Assembly: GCF_013375155.1 (NCBI RefSeq)
Contig: NZ_JABXOF010000004.1
Location: 186,001-250,000 of the forward strand
Length of the DNA: 64,000 nt
Direction: 5' to 3'
Origin: Serratia ureilytica
Lineage (GTDB): Bacteria > Pseudomonadota > Gammaproteobacteria > Enterobacterales > Enterobacteriaceae
Shown: piece after piece, positions 9,633 to 19,717 of the stretch
How the letters are laid out: every line of letters starts with the position of its first letter
How positions within the stretch are numbered: the first letter of the stretch is position 1
Notes under the pieces: generated by a model
Databases searched by the model: none
What the model was told of the DNA's origin: nothing
What the model saw: only the letters and a program-made list of their open reading frames with translations
Position numbers and translations under genes: made by a program

Positions 9633-10223
9633 TTAATCGTCCTGGTGGGGGAATAACGTATTGTCTATCAGGTCGCACAGGCAGTTTACGGTCAGCATAT
9701 GCATTTCCTGAATGCGCGAACTGCGGTGCGACGGGATGCGGATCTCGACATCCTGTTGGCCGAGCAACCCGGCCAGCTCGCCGCCGTCGTAGCCGGTGAG
9801 CGCGACGATGGTCATATCGCGGGTCACGGCCGCTTCGACCGCTTTCACAATATCACGGCTGTTGCCGCGGGTGGAAATCGCCAGCAGCACGTCGCCGGTG
9901 TGCCCGAGCGCGCGCACCTGCTTGGCGTACACTTCGTCGTGCAGGCGATCGTTGCTGATCGCGGTCAGCACCACGTTGTCGGCGTTGAGGGCGATGGCCG
10001 GCAGGCTGGGGCGCTCGGTTTCAAAACGGTTGATCATGCTGGCGGCGAAGTGCTGTGCGTTGGCCGCCGAGGTGCCGTTGCCGCAGCACAGGATTTTGTT
10101 GCCGTTGAGTAAGGATTGAACCAGCGTCATCGCAGCGCGGGAAATGGCGTCAGGCAACGCTTCCGCCGCCGCGATCTGGGTTTGGATGCTTTCGGTAAAA
10201 CAGACTTTAATTCTATCCAGCAC
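9633..10223 (-). CDS. diaA: DnaA initiator-associating factor DiaA
   Basis: A 196-residue SIS-domain protein. DiaA forms a homotetramer that binds DnaA and promotes its assembly at oriC. The SIS core shows [21 protein letters not shown] near residue 50 and [17 protein letters not shown] near residue 120. The C-terminal [19 protein letters not shown] is typical of the DiaA/GmhA group; position between yraN and dolP decides for DiaA over the heptose isomerase GmhA. 51 bp separate it from yraN. Confidence 0.94.
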   Translation of the reverse strand: MLDRIKVCFTESIQTQIAAAEALPDAISRAAMTLVQSLLNGNKILCCGNGTSAANAQHFAASMINRFETERPSLPAIALNADNVVLTAISNDRLHDEVYAKQVRALGHTGDVLLAISTRGNSRDIVKAVEAAVTRDMTIVALTGYDGGELAGLLGQQDVEIRIPSHRSSRIQEMHMLTVNCLCDLIDNTLFPHQDD

Positions 10224-10274
10224 GTTGTATTAATCCACTAAGTCAAAGGGCCGGTCTGCGCCGCAAAACCCCAA

Positions 10275-10667
10275 TTAATCCGCATTGAAGGCGTTGGGTA
10301 TCCATTCTAACTGGCTACCGGTAATGGCCAAAACATCAAAACGGCAAGATGATGTGTCAAAACTGGCGCCGCGCCCCGCCAGCCAGACGGCGGCGGCGTG
10401 CAGCAACCGCTGTTGTTTGCGAGAGGTAACGCTGGCGGCCGCGCCGCCGAAGGCGTCGTTGCGGCGGTAGCGCACTTCGACGAACACCCAGGTGGCGCCG
10501 TCGCGCATGATGAGGTCGAGCTCACCGCCGCGCACCGCGACGTTGGCGGCGCAGAAGGTGAGCCCGGCGCGTTCCAGATGACGGCGGGCCAGTAACTCAT
10601 AGCCCGCCCCGGCGGCGCGTGGGTTCAAGAGACCGGCACGACCGTACCCTGACGATATTGCAGCCAA
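10275..10667 (-). CDS. yraN: UPF0102 family nuclease-like protein YraN
   Basis: A 130-residue UPF0102 protein with a restriction-endonuclease-like core: [12 protein letters not shown] followed by [10 protein letters not shown], giving the D...ExK/V layout of the fold. Its function is not settled. The chosen start lies inside the 3' end of lpoA, an overlap of 43 bp, so translation is probably coupled. An internal start nearer residue 20 is possible, because the conserved part begins at about residue 23 ([13 protein letters not shown]). Confidence 0.9.
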   Translation of the reverse strand: MAAISSGYGRAGLLNPRAAGAGYELLARRHLERAGLTFCAANVAVRGGELDLIMRDGATWVFVEVRYRRNDAFGGAAASVTSRKQQRLLHAAAVWLAGRGASFDTSSCRFDVLAITGSQLEWIPNAFNAD

Positions 10668-12664
10668 GGCAGCTTGCGGTTGATCACGCAGTTCGGCGAC
10701 GCGCTCAGCGTGCCGGTGGTGCCGGAAACCTGGAAGCCCGGCAGTTGGCGCATTTCAGCAAAGTGGTTGGCCAATGTCCAGGCATCCATCCCCATCGCAT
10801 ACAGGCGCACCAGCGAGTAATCGTTGCGGAAACGCGCGCTGGCCTGCTGCAACAGCTGAGGGTTTGAGCCGGCCAGCAGCGGGATGTCGCTGAACTGCAG
10901 ACCTTCCATTTCCAGACGGAAGTCCGGGCCGGCGCCGGCCTGGTAGCTGCGCGAGCTGGCGTACATCGCCGGTTTGCCGCGCGAGCTGGTGGCCATGTCG
11001 ATCATCGGTTTGATCAGCGTCAGCTGGGACTGGGTAGCGACGATATACACCGCGTCGACGCTGCCGCCGGTAGCGGCGGGCACGTCGCTCGGCGGCGCCG
11101 GAATGGTCAGCCCGGCGATGGTCACGCTCTGCGGCGCCGGGGCGCTCGACATCGGCGTGCCGGTCATGCGGATGCCGCCGCTGTTCACCATCTGGCGCAG
11201 TTCACCGGCGGAGCCGATGTCCTGACGCAGCACGGTTTGCCCGCCTTGCTTCTGCCATTCCTGGTTAAAGGCCTTGGCGACGCGATCGCCGAAGGCGCCG
11301 CGCGGCACCAGCAGCAGCGGTTGACGTTTCTGTTGTTCCCAGATGTGGCGGGCGGCGTCGCGCGCTTCATCTTCCGGCGACAGGGCGAAGTAACAGATGT
11401 TCAGATTGTCCTTCGGCGTTTCCGGCTGGTTGAGCGCCAGCACGTTCAGCGTGGTGGTACTGGCGGACAGCTGATCGACGTTCTCTTTCAGCAGCGGCCC
11501 GACCACCAGAGTGGCGCCATCCTGCTGCGCCTGGCTCAGCAAGGCGGCCAGCGGCTGGCTGGTGGTGTCGTACACTTTGACCTGCGCATTAGCGGCCTGC
11601 AGCGGCGTTATCGGCGCGCTGGACGGCGCAGCGGGTTGCGCGGCGGTCACGGCCGGCTGGCTCTCTTGCGCCGAAGGGCTGACCGCGCCGTTGGCGTTGA
11701 TGTCACCGGCAGCGGCCTGATCGGCCGGCGCCGTTTGGGCCGGCGCGCCGGCCGGTTGCGCGGCTTGAGGCTGCGGCGCCGGCAGGGAACCGCCGTTTTT
11801 CGCCGCTTCGAACCCTTGCTGGATGGCGTCGGCGAACACTTTCGCCTGGCCGTTCAACGGCAGCAGCAGGGCGATTTTCGAGGTGGAGGCCTGGGTGAAG
11901 TTCAGCACCTGATTCAGGCGAGCCGGCAGCGTTTTGGCCGCCGGGTTCTTCGGATAACGGTTCTGCCAGTCTTTGATGCCGGCCTTCAGCAGATCGGGAT
12001 CCTGCTTGTTGTCCTGATAGACGCGCAGCAGATCCAGCCAGCCTTGCAGCACGTTCTCGTCGGCGTTGATCACCAGGCTGTTCATCTCCTGCGGCGTCAG
12101 CTGCAGCAGGGCCTGCCAGGTTTGATCCAGATTGTCCTGGTGCGCCTTGCCGGTCAGCAACGGCTCCTGAGCGATATAGGCGCGGATCAGCGGCAGCGAT
12201 GCTTTGCCCTGGTTGGCGGCGATCTGCGCCTGGTAGTAACGCACCTTCTGATTCGGCGACAGCGTACCGCTGTCCAGGTGGCCCAGCGTACTGCGGGCGC
12301 TGACGTAGCTCTTGTTGGCGATCTGCAGTTCGGCGGTCAGCAACTGGCGTTCGGTCTGCTGTGCGCCGCTGAGGTTTTTCGGCAGCTGATTCAACTGGTC
12401 GCCGGCCTGCGGCAGTTTTCCTTCACGCAGCAAGGCGCGAATAGCAAGTAATTGCCAGTCAGCCTTGTTATCATCGCTGCTTTGCTGCAACTGCTGCAGG
12501 TAGTAATCGGAGCTGGCGCTCGCTTCGTCCTGTATATTGGCGGGCGGCGTTTGCGGGGCCCGACTCGGACAGCCTGCCAGGAAAAGGGCGGCCGCGATGA
12601 CTGCGGTAAGTCGGACAGGCTTGGAACGCCCTGCTTTGGTACGAACGAATGTTGAGGAAAGCAT
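10625..12664 (-). CDS. lpoA: Penicillin-binding protein activator LpoA
   Basis: Outer-membrane lipoprotein that reaches through the periplasm to stimulate PBP1a. I take the ATG at 12664, giving 679 residues; an upstream in-frame ATG at 12727 would overlap the divergent rsmI start and break the signal peptide. The signal ends with FLAGC. An N-terminal TPR-like domain (to about residue 250, with [20 protein letters not shown]) is followed by a periplasmic-binding-protein-like domain that starts at [19 protein letters not shown]. Between them is a Pro/Ala/Gln-rich low-complexity linker (about 290-370), longer than I remember for E. coli. Confidence 0.95.
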   Translation of the reverse strand: MLSSTFVRTKAGRSKPVRLTAVIAAALFLAGCPSRAPQTPPANIQDEASASSDYYLQQLQQSSDDNKADWQLLAIRALLREGKLPQAGDQLNQLPKNLSGAQQTERQLLTAELQIANKSYVSARSTLGHLDSGTLSPNQKVRYYQAQIAANQGKASLPLIRAYIAQEPLLTGKAHQDNLDQTWQALLQLTPQEMNSLVINADENVLQGWLDLLRVYQDNKQDPDLLKAGIKDWQNRYPKNPAAKTLPARLNQVLNFTQASTSKIALLLPLNGQAKVFADAIQQGFEAAKNGGSLPAPQPQAAQPAGAPAQTAPADQAAAGDINANGAVSPSAQESQPAVTAAQPAAPSSAPITPLQAANAQVKVYDTTSQPLAALLSQAQQDGATLVVGPLLKENVDQLSASTTTLNVLALNQPETPKDNLNICYFALSPEDEARDAARHIWEQQKRQPLLLVPRGAFGDRVAKAFNQEWQKQGGQTVLRQDIGSAGELRQMVNSGGIRMTGTPMSSAPAPQSVTIAGLTIPAPPSDVPAATGGSVDAVYIVATQSQLTLIKPMIDMATSSRGKPAMYASSRSYQAGAGPDFRLEMEGLQFSDIPLLAGSNPQLLQQASARFRNDYSLVRLYAMGMDAWTLANHFAEMRQLPGFQVSGTTGTLSASPNCVINRKLPWLQYRQGTVVPVS

Positions 12665-12726
12665 ACTGTATCCAGTGATGTTTTTTTCAAGATGCTCAAT
12701 ATTAAATCGGCAACCCGGATGAAACA

Positions 12727-13590
12727 ATGAATCAACACCAACAATCAGTCATTTCTGCATCAACGCTGTATGTGGTGCCCACCCCAATCGGCAATCTGGG
12801 CGATATTACCCACCGCGCGTTAGAGGTACTGAAAAGCGTTGATCTGATCGCGGCGGAAGACACGCGCCATACCGGATTGCTGCTGCAACACTTCGCGATC
12901 AACGCGCGTCTGTTCGCGCTGCACGATCACAACGAACAGCAAAAGGCCGATCAGCTGCTGGCGAAACTGCAGGAAGGCCAGAGCATCGCGCTGGTTTCCG
13001 ACGCCGGCACGCCGCTGATCAACGATCCCGGCTATCACCTGGTGCGCCGCTGCCGCGAGGCCGGCATTCGCGTGGTGCCGCTGCCGGGCGCCTGCGCCGC
13101 CACTACCGCGCTGTGCGCCGCGGGCGTCGCTTCCGACCGTTTCTGCTACGAAGGTTTTCTGCCGGCGAAAACCAAGGGGCGCAAGGATACGCTGATGGCG
13201 CTGGCGGAGGAACCGCGCACGCTGATTTTCTACGAATCCACTCACCGCCTGTTGGAAAGTCTGCAGGACATGGTCACCGTTTGGGGCCCGCAGCGTTATG
13301 TCGTGCTGGCGCGTGAGCTGACCAAAACCTGGGAATCCATCCACGGCGCGCCGGTGGGTGAGCTGCTGGCGTGGGTGCAGGAAGATGAAGTGCGCCGCCG
13401 CGGCGAAATGGTGCTGATCGTCGAAGGCCACAAGGCGCAGGAGGATGCGCTGCCGCTTGAGGCGCTGCGCACGCTGGCGCTGCTGCAAAAAGAGTTGCCG
13501 TTGAAAAAGGCGGCGGCGCTGGCGGCGGAAATCCACGGCGTGAAGAAAAATGCGCTGTATAAGCACGCGCTGGAGCAACAACAGCCGTAA
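12727..13590 (+). CDS. rsmI: 16S rRNA (cytidine1402-2'-O)-methyltransferase RsmI
   Basis: A 287-residue SAM-dependent tetrapyrrole-methylase-fold enzyme that methylates the 2'-O of C1402 in 16S rRNA. Diagnostic strings are [54 protein letters not shown] and [16 protein letters not shown]. It is divergent from lpoA with 62 bp between starts, as in E. coli. The coding frame ends 41 bp before the RNase P RNA. Confidence 0.96.
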   Translation: MNQHQQSVISASTLYVVPTPIGNLGDITHRALEVLKSVDLIAAEDTRHTGLLLQHFAINARLFALHDHNEQQKADQLLAKLQEGQSIALVSDAGTPLINDPGYHLVRRCREAGIRVVPLPGACAATTALCAAGVASDRFCYEGFLPAKTKGRKDTLMALAEEPRTLIFYESTHRLLESLQDMVTVWGPQRYVVLARELTKTWESIHGAPVGELLAWVQEDEVRRRGEMVLIVEGHKAQEDALPLEALRTLALLQKELPLKKAAALAAEIHGVKKNALYKHALEQQQP

Positions 13591-13631
13591 AGCGGTTGAC
13601 CTGCCGCCGCCGCGACGCTACTATCCGCGCC

Positions 13632-14008
<377 letters not shown>

Positions 14009-14018
14009 GACAAAAGAA

Positions 14019-14052
14019 AACCCCGCGCAACGTCAGTTGCGCGGGGTTTTTC
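14019..14052 (+). terminator. rnpB terminator
   Basis: CCGCGCAAC-GTCA-GTTGCGCGG hairpin flanked by AAAACC and GGTTTTTCG. The A run on the left makes it usable from the yhaK side too. Confidence 0.9.
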
Positions 14053-14066
14053 GTTTTCCGGCCGGC

Positions 14067-14768
14067 TTACACCGGCAGATCAATCAGCAGCGCGCGCAGC
14101 GGCGTCTCGGCGCGGATCGTCAGGCGATTCTCCTCGCGCACGAAGGCGCCGTCGCCGCAGGTCAGGCGTTGTTCCTCGTGGCGCTCGCCGGTGGCGGCGA
14201 TGGTGCCGTGTATCGACTGCAGATAAGCGCGCGGCCCGTTAATCGTCAGCGTTTGTTCTTCGCCCGGCTGCAGATCGAGATGATGGGTCCAGACCTGTTG
14301 ACGCAGCTGCAGGCTGCCCTGCGCGCCGTCCGGCGAAGCCAACAGCAGGCTGCCCGCCGCCGGCAGCGCCAGGCGCTGCACCCGTTCGTTGCTGCGTTCC
14401 GGGCAGGCGTCCAGCCACAGCTGCAGGCGGGTGAGCGGCGTATCACTGCTGACGTTCTGCTCGCTGTAGCTCAGGCCCGGGTGGGTGGCCAACAGCAACG
14501 CTTCGCCGGCTTTAACGCGCGTGGTGTTGCCGTCGCTGTCGCGGTATTCCGCCTCGCCCTGCAGGATCAGGTTCAGGATATCCACGTTGGGATAGGTGCG
14601 CGGCTGGAACGACGCGCCCGGCGCCAGCACCTCCTGATTCAGTACCCGCAGCGACGCGTAGCCCATCAGTTTGGGATCGAAGTAGTGACCAAAGGAAAAG
14701 GTGTAGCGAGCCTGCAGCCAACCAAAGTCAGCTTGCCCGCATTGTTGTGCTGTTCTGCATGTAATCAT
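14067..14768 (-). CDS. yhaK: Pirin-family protein YhaK
   Basis: A 233-residue bicupin of the pirin family, matching E. coli YhaK in length. From the ATG at 14768 it reads MITCRTAQQCGQADFGWLQA; an upstream in-frame start would add ten residues not in the family. Cupin features include FSFGHYFDPKLMGYASLRVL and RTYPNVDILNLILQGEAEYR. YhaK is proposed to sense or resist oxidative stress and lacks the usual pirin metal ligands; I did not check each ligand. It is divergent from the LysR gene yhaJ, as in E. coli, with 107 bp between. Confidence 0.94.
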   Translation of the reverse strand: MITCRTAQQCGQADFGWLQARYTFSFGHYFDPKLMGYASLRVLNQEVLAPGASFQPRTYPNVDILNLILQGEAEYRDSDGNTTRVKAGEALLLATHPGLSYSEQNVSSDTPLTRLQLWLDACPERSNERVQRLALPAAGSLLLASPDGAQGSLQLRQQVWTHHLDLQPGEEQTLTINGPRAYLQSIHGTIAATGERHEEQRLTCGDGAFVREENRLTIRAETPLRALLIDLPV

Positions 14769-14875
14769 GGCAATCGGCTCTCTAAATTCATTATCCAAAT
14801 GGTAAGCGTCTGGACGTCGGATTGTTAGCCAGTTAATCTGGTCGGCATATTCAAATTTCCTGACAGAGGGATGCG

Positions 14876-15772
14876 ATGGCCAGAGATCGGGCGCTCACGC
14901 TTGAGGCACTAAGGGTGATGGATGCAATCGACCGGCGCGGCAGCTTCGCCGCGGCCGCCGACGAATTGGGCCGGGTGCCGTCGGCACTCAGCTACACCAT
15001 GCAAAAATTGGAAGAAGAATTGGACGTGGTGCTGTTCGACCGTTCGGGCCACCGCACCAAGTTCACCAACGTGGGGCGCATGTTGCTGGAACGCGGTCGG
15101 GTGCTGCTGGAGGCGGCCGATAAGCTGACCACCGACGCCGAAGCGTTGGCGCGCGGTTGGGAAACTCACCTGACTATCGTCAGTGAAGCGCTGTCGCCGC
15201 CGAGCCTGCTGTTCCCGCTGGTTGACAAGCTGGCGCTGAAGGCCAACACCCAGGTGTCCATTTTCACCGAGGTGCTGGCGGGCGCCTGGGAGCGGCTGGA
15301 GCAGGGGCGCGCCGACATCGTGATCGCGCCGGACATGCATTTCCGCGCGTCGTCGGAGATCAACACCCGCAAACTGTATAAGGTGATGAGCGTTTATGTC
15401 GCCGCGCCGGATCACCCGATCCACCTGGAGCCGGAGCCGCTTTCCGAAGTGACCCGCGTGAAGTACCGCGGCATTGCGGTGGCCGACACCGCCCGTGAGC
15501 GCCCGGTATTGACCGTACAGCTGCTGGACAAGCAACAGCGCCTGACGGTGAGCACCATTGAAGACAAACGCCTGGCACTGCTGGCCGGGTTGGGGGTGGC
15601 GACCATGCCGTACCCGATGGTGGAGAAAGATATCGAAGCCGGGCGGCTGCGCGTGGTCGGGCCGGAATACAGCCGCGAAGCCGACATCATCATGGCCTGG
15701 CGGCGCGACAGCATGGGGGAGGCGAAAGCCTGGTTCCTGCGTGAGATTCCGCGCCTGTTCGCGCAGCGTTAA
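14876..15772 (+). CDS. yhaJ: LysR-type regulator YhaJ
   Basis: A 298-residue LysR regulator with an N-terminal winged helix (ALRVMDAIDRRGSFAAAADE, then VPSALSYTMQKLEEEL) and a periplasmic-binding-like effector domain. It matches E. coli YhaJ nearly end to end. In E. coli, YhaJ activates yqjF and responds to quinone-like compounds. Here it sits next to yqjG and yqjF, which fits the same regulon. Convergent with yqjG across a shared terminator. Confidence 0.95.
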   Translation: MARDRALTLEALRVMDAIDRRGSFAAAADELGRVPSALSYTMQKLEEELDVVLFDRSGHRTKFTNVGRMLLERGRVLLEAADKLTTDAEALARGWETHLTIVSEALSPPSLLFPLVDKLALKANTQVSIFTEVLAGAWERLEQGRADIVIAPDMHFRASSEINTRKLYKVMSVYVAAPDHPIHLEPEPLSEVTRVKYRGIAVADTARERPVLTVQLLDKQQRLTVSTIEDKRLALLAGLGVATMPYPMVEKDIEAGRLRVVGPEYSREADIIMAWRRDSMGEAKAWFLREIPRLFAQR

Positions 15773-15787
15773 CGTCGGTTGGATGAG

Positions 15788-15819
15788 ATCCCCTTGCCGG
15801 GCGGCAAGGGGATTTTTTT
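15788..15819. terminator. Bidirectional terminator between yhaJ and yqjG
   Basis: ATCCCCTTGCC-GGGC-GGCAAGGGGAT followed by TTTTTT: a perfect 11-bp stem with a T run on the plus strand. Confidence 0.9.
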
Positions 15820-15823
15820 CGCC

Positions 15824-16810
15824 TTAACCGAAGCGCTGGTCGCGGCCGTGTGGCTCGTCCAGATCCTGCGCCGGCCCGATGGAAATGATGCCGTGCGGGT
15901 TGATGGTGGCGTGGCTGCGGTAGTAGTGGTTGCGAATGTGCGGCAGGCTGACCGTCTCGGCGATGCCCGGCATCTGGTAGATGTCGCGCAGGAAGCCGTA
16001 CAGATTGAGGTAGTCGCTGATGCGGTGTTTGTCGCACTTGAAGTGGGTGACGTACACCGGATCGAAACGCACCAGCGTGGTCCACAGACGCAGGTCGGCT
16101 TCGGTCAGCCGATCGCCGGTCAGGTAACGATGCTGCCCCAGGATCTGCTCCAGGCGTTCCAGCGCGTTGAATACCCCGTTGACCGCTTCGTCATAGGCTT
16201 CCTGGCTGGTGGCAAAACCGGCCTTGTACACGCCGTTGTTCACTTGATCGTAAATCCAACCGTTCAGCTCATCGATCTTGCCGCGCAGCGCGGTCGGGTA
16301 GTAGTCGCCTGCCCGAGCGCCGACGCCGTCAAACGCGCTGTTGAACATGCGGATGATGTCGGCGGACTCGTTGCTGACGATGGTTTGCCGCTGTTTATCC
16401 CACAGCACCGGTACGGTCACGCGCCCGCTGTAGTGCGGATCGGCCCGCAGGTAGATCTGGTACAGGAAGTCGGTGTGATACAGCGGATCGCCGGTGGTTT
16501 CAGGAAAATCCTGGCCGAAGGTCCAGCCGTTTTCCAGCATCAGCGGGTGCACCACCGAGACCGGAATGATCTGCTCCAGCCCTTTCAGTTTGCGCATCAG
16601 CAGCGTGCGATGCGCCCAGGGGCAGGCGAGAGAAACATAAAGGTGATAACGGCCCGCTTCGGCCTGGAAGCCGCCCACGCCGTGTTCGCCCGGCTGACCG
16701 TCGGCGGTCACCCAATTGCGAAACTGAGCGGTTGAACGTTTGAAACGGCCGCCGGTAGATTTGGTGTCATACCAGATGTCTTGCCAAACGCCATCGACGA
16801 GTTGTCCCAT
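15824..16810 (-). CDS. yqjG: Glutathionyl-hydroquinone reductase YqjG
   Basis: A 328-residue Xi-class glutathione transferase that reduces glutathionyl-hydroquinones. The catalytic Cys is in YVSLACPWAHRTLLMRKLKG near residue 63, the CPWA motif of the class. The C-terminal helical domain holds YLTGDRLTEADLRLWTTLVRF. It lies downstream of yqjF on the same strand, but a strong hairpin sits between them, so part of its expression may come from its own promoter or read-through. Confidence 0.95.
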   Translation of the reverse strand: MGQLVDGVWQDIWYDTKSTGGRFKRSTAQFRNWVTADGQPGEHGVGGFQAEAGRYHLYVSLACPWAHRTLLMRKLKGLEQIIPVSVVHPLMLENGWTFGQDFPETTGDPLYHTDFLYQIYLRADPHYSGRVTVPVLWDKQRQTIVSNESADIIRMFNSAFDGVGARAGDYYPTALRGKIDELNGWIYDQVNNGVYKAGFATSQEAYDEAVNGVFNALERLEQILGQHRYLTGDRLTEADLRLWTTLVRFDPVYVTHFKCDKHRISDYLNLYGFLRDIYQMPGIAETVSLPHIRNHYYRSHATINPHGIISIGPAQDLDEPHGRDQRFG

Positions 16811-16833
16811 GGGAATCTCCTTGGTGTCCGAGT

Positions 16834-16867
16834 TAAAAAACGACAGGGCCCGGCATGCCGGGCCCTG
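16834..16867 (-). terminator. Terminator between yqjF and yqjG
   Basis: CAGGGCCCGGC-AT-GCCGGGCCCTG is a fully symmetric hairpin (16844-16867). On the minus strand it is followed by GTCGTTTTTT, which makes an intrinsic terminator after yqjF. Confidence 0.85.
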
Positions 16868-16881
16868 AATGACAGTTTAGA

Positions 16882-17280
16882 TTACCATTTCTTGTTCAGA
16901 AGACGGTCGATGCTGAAGCCGCCTGGGCCTGCGACCGCCAACACGATGAAGCCGCCGGCGATGGTCAGGTTTTTCATGAACATCAGCTGGTTTACTTCGT
17001 TCGCAAAATCAGTGTGGAACAGCAGCGCGGTCAGGATGGTGAAACCGGCGGTGAACAGCGCCACGGTGCGGGTCAGGAAACCGAACAGGATCGCCAGACC
17101 GCCGCCAAATTCCAGCAGGATGGTCAGCGGCAGCAAGAAGCCAGGCACGCCCATCGATTGCATGTACTGTTGGGTACCGGCGTAGGCGTCACCCATTTTG
17201 CCGTAGCCTGCCACGATAAACAGGATTGGCATCAGAATACGAGCAACCAACAAACCTGTATCTTCTAATTTTTTCATCAT
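16882..17280 (-). CDS. yqjF: DoxX-family inner-membrane protein YqjF
   Basis: A 132-residue DoxX family membrane protein with four hydrophobic segments (LLVARILMPILFIVAGYGKM; FLLPLTILLEFGGGLAILFG; TVALFTAGFTILTALLFH; NLTIAGGFIVLAVAGPGG). E. coli yqjF is induced by nitroaromatic breakdown products through YhaJ, whose homologue is encoded 1.1 kb away. The 292-bp gap between it and yqjK holds no visible gene and should carry its promoter. Confidence 0.92.
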   Translation of the reverse strand: MMKKLEDTGLLVARILMPILFIVAGYGKMGDAYAGTQQYMQSMGVPGFLLPLTILLEFGGGLAILFGFLTRTVALFTAGFTILTALLFHTDFANEVNQLMFMKNLTIAGGFIVLAVAGPGGFSIDRLLNKKW

Positions 17281-17572
17281 CTACTCCAAAGTGTTTTTGT
17301 ATGCCTGTTCGGCGGAAGCCATGTCAACGAGCGGTATATCAGGACATTCGCCCTGTCCGGCTCGTATCGTATTGATGGAGTGAATGTTAAGCGGGAAGTG
17401 CTCAGGTTGTTAGCAAGTAAAACTGTCGTAATTTTTCAAAAAATCTGAATCTTTAGCGTGCTAATAAAATGCCGCCGATCAGCAGGTTGCCCGGCCCCGG
17501 GGTTGGACGCGTTGTATCAAGGGAGAAAATGCGGGCAGAGCAACAGGAGGTTTGAAGGAAAGACCAAGCGGC

Positions 17573-17860
17573 TTACTTGGCGGAAAACGTCTTTTTAAAC
17601 AGACGGATAGCGCTCCAGGCGCCGAAAGCGCGACGCGACCAGCGGATCATCTTGCTGGGATGGCGGATGCCGTACAGCGCCATGACGCTGGAACCGAGCA
17701 CCAGATAGCGGCGCAGGCCAAACACCGTTTGCCAGCCGCGGTCGATGCGTTCGGTCTTTTCGAGCCACAGAGACTTGTGTTCGGCCAGATCCAGACGCTG
17801 TTGCTGGATCTGCCGAATCAGCCTCTCTTTTTTCCATTCCAGATAGCGGCGGCGGCTCAT
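17573..17860 (-). CDS. yqjK: YqjK-like protein
   Basis: A 95-residue basic protein of the YqjK family, unknown function. Its start overlaps the yqjE stop by four bases (ATGA). The sequence MSRRRYLEWKKERLIRQIQQ is strongly charged and helical; a weak hydrophobic stretch near residue 50-65 (YLVLGSSVMALYGI) may touch the membrane. It ends the yqjD-yqjE-yqjK run, conserved with E. coli. Confidence 0.88.
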   Translation of the reverse strand: MSRRRYLEWKKERLIRQIQQQRLDLAEHKSLWLEKTERIDRGWQTVFGLRRYLVLGSSVMALYGIRHPSKMIRWSRRAFGAWSAIRLFKKTFSAK

Positions 17861-18258
17861 GGCTCTCGCTCCAGTTCGGCGCGATCGAGCTCCAGTTGCT
17901 TGCGCGTGGCGCCCAGCAGCGTGGTGCGACGGGCCTTGACCAGCGTCCAGATGGTGCCGACTACGGCGAGGAACAGCAGCACGCCGGTTGTCGCGCCCAG
18001 CGCCACCAGCCGATAGACCGGATCGATGGCCCAGAAGATCAGGATCAGCAGGCTCATCAAACCGAAGGCGGTGAACAGCAGCGTCATGCCGGCCATGATC
18101 AGCAGCTGAATGAGGTTGGCTTTCTCCTCTTCCAGCTCGACTACCGCCAGCCGGACACGGGTTTCCACCATGCCGACCAGGATCGTGATGATGCGCTGAC
18201 CGATATCCAGGACCCCTTTAGCGGGGCCCTGTGCGCGCACTTGCGGTTGTTCAGCCAT
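17857..18258 (-). CDS. yqjE: Inner-membrane protein YqjE (phage holin superfamily III-like)
   Basis: A 133-residue protein with two membrane segments (LIQLLIMAGMTLLFTAFGLM and LVALGATTGVLLFLAVVGTI) preceded by an amphipathic N terminus and followed by a charged tail. I start at the ATG at 18258 (MAEQPQVRAQGPAKG), two bases after the yqjD stop; a longer frame upstream runs into yqjD. Belongs to the YqjE family that accompanies YqjD and YqjK; function unknown. Confidence 0.9.
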   Translation of the reverse strand: MAEQPQVRAQGPAKGVLDIGQRIITILVGMVETRVRLAVVELEEEKANLIQLLIMAGMTLLFTAFGLMSLLILIFWAIDPVYRLVALGATTGVLLFLAVVGTIWTLVKARRTTLLGATRKQLELDRAELEREP

Positions 18259-18260
18259 GA

Positions 18261-18566
18261 TTAACGACGCGCGAGCAGCACGCCCAACACCACGCCGACC
18301 GCCGCGCCGATACCGATGCCGGTCCACGGGTTGTCGCGCACATAGTCGTCGGCCTGGCCGGCGATCTGTTTGGTTTGCGAAGCCAGCTTGTCACCGGCGT
18401 CGCTCAGGCGAGCGCGAGTCTCTTTCAGCGCGCCTTCCGCCTTCGATCGCAGCTTCTCCAGCTCGGCTTTCGGCTTGTCGGTGGAGGAGTTCAGCACTTC
18501 CTCCAGCGTATCGGCTAAGGACTTCAGTTCAGCGCGTAAGTTTTCTGCATTTGAATCATGTGCCAT
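18261..18566 (-). CDS. yqjD: DUF883/ElaB-family membrane-anchored protein YqjD
   Basis: A 101-residue tail-anchored protein: a long charged helix (LRAELKSLADTLEEVLNSST...) and a single C-terminal membrane span (GIGIGAAVGVVLGVLLARR). E. coli YqjD binds ribosomes at the inner membrane in stationary phase, under RpoS. First gene of yqjDEK. Confidence 0.93.
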   Translation of the reverse strand: MAHDSNAENLRAELKSLADTLEEVLNSSTDKPKAELEKLRSKAEGALKETRARLSDAGDKLASQTKQIAGQADDYVRDNPWTGIGIGAAVGVVLGVLLARR

Positions 18567-18730
18567 GTGATTATTCCTTAACGTTTATTTCGACAGACTT
18601 TTAACATAGCGGATTTTTTCGCCGGAGCAAAGGGGTGATGACCAGCAGATAACACCAGACATCAATTCCATATGCTTAAGAAATCCCGTGTGATGGGGCT
18701 CTCATCGATAAATCCGCTGGTGTAAAAAAA

Positions 18731-19102
18731 TTATTCCGCCTGGGCGCGTTTCAATTCAGCCTGCGCTTCGGCCAGCTTTTGCTGCTTCTTGGCGACCTTG
18801 TCCAGCTTGCCGGTTTGTTGCGCTTCTTTCAGCTCTTCCCGGCGCTCGTCCACCTTGCGCTGTTTCTCTGCGATATTTTTCTGGCGTTCGGCCTGCAGGC
18901 CGGCTTCGGTGCAGTGGGTCTGCACTTCGCTCAGCGCTTTTTTCAGCCCATCCACGCGGTGGGTGTTGCCGTGCTGAGTCGCGTAGTCGATTTGCTGCTG
19001 GATATTTTGCGCTTTGGCGGCGCAGCCGCCCTCAGCGGCCGAGGACAGCGTCGGCAGCGCGCAGAGTGGCAGCAGCAGTAACAGTGAGTGGCGAAATTTC
19101 AT
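18731..19102 (-). CDS. yqjC: DUF1090 periplasmic protein YqjC
   Basis: A 123-residue protein with a signal peptide cut near LSSA-AEGGC, then a charged, coiled-coil-like region (KNIAEKQRKVDERREELKEA) to the end. Two Cys (CAAKAQNIQ and THCTEAG) may form a disulfide. DUF1090; function unknown. Order mzrA-yqjC-yqjD is as in E. coli. Confidence 0.9.
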   Translation of the reverse strand: MKFRHSLLLLLPLCALPTLSSAAEGGCAAKAQNIQQQIDYATQHGNTHRVDGLKKALSEVQTHCTEAGLQAERQKNIAEKQRKVDERREELKEAQQTGKLDKVAKKQQKLAEAQAELKRAQAE

Positions 19103-19320
19103 TTCTCAGTTCCTTTTCATGGGATGCCTGAACAGGCATCCGCTTTCCTGACTGCCGGAGGCGGCAGCGCGAGAGGAGGGCGTTCATCGCCGGCTGAAGT
19201 TATCCTTCAGCATAGCCATGAAACCGGCGCGCCCCCAAAGAATCAGCCGAAATTCGGCGCGACTGATTGTTTTTTGAGCTAAATGATGCGAATGAAAATG
19301 AAGATAACGGCAATGAAAGG

Positions 19321-19344
19321 AATCCCCTTCATTTGAAGGGGATT
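19321..19344 (-). terminator. Hairpin at the 3' end of mzrA
   Basis: AATCCCCTTC-ATTT-GAAGGGGATT, a perfect 10-bp stem that starts inside the mzrA stop codon; on the minus strand it is followed by CCTTTCATT, a modest T run. Confidence 0.6.
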
Positions 19345-19717
19345 ATCCCAGATTGAGGGGGGAGCGCGCAAATTCGCGCACCCAGTGCGTTGGCACGGGA
19401 GATTCGCTCAGCGCGATGTGGTAACCGGGAGGCAGGATGGTTTGCAGCGCTTCGCGCGCCAGCAACTGCTGCTCCGGCGAATCCAGACGAATAACCAAGC
19501 CATCGCCTTCCGGCGTGATGCTTTTGATGCGGATACCGCGCTCATCCAGGCGCTGGTAGACATAAAAACCGTCGGGCAGCGACAGCCCTTGCTGGCTGGC
19601 GCGAATGCGCAGCTCGCTCTCGGTGCGCACCATGCAGGGCACCAACAGCGTCGCCAGCGCCAGCAGGGCGAACGCGATCATCAGGACGTATTGCCAGCGC
19701 GGGCGCTTTGCTGTCAC
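19343..19717 (-). CDS. mzrA: EnvZ/OmpR modulator MzrA
   Basis: A small inner-membrane protein that contacts EnvZ and links Cpx stress to OmpR output in E. coli. I start at a GTG at 19717, whose last two bases and the next A form the yqjA stop (GTGA overlap); this gives 124 residues, near the E. coli length. One N-terminal membrane span ([18 protein letters not shown]), then a periplasmic part with [20 protein letters not shown] and [17 protein letters not shown], which match the family. Co-translated with yqjA. Confidence 0.9.
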   Translation of the reverse strand: MTAKRPRWQYVLMIAFALLALATLLVPCMVRTESELRIRASQQGLSLPDGFYVYQRLDERGIRIKSITPEGDGLVIRLDSPEQQLLAREALQTILPPGYHIALSESPVPTHWVREFARSPLNLG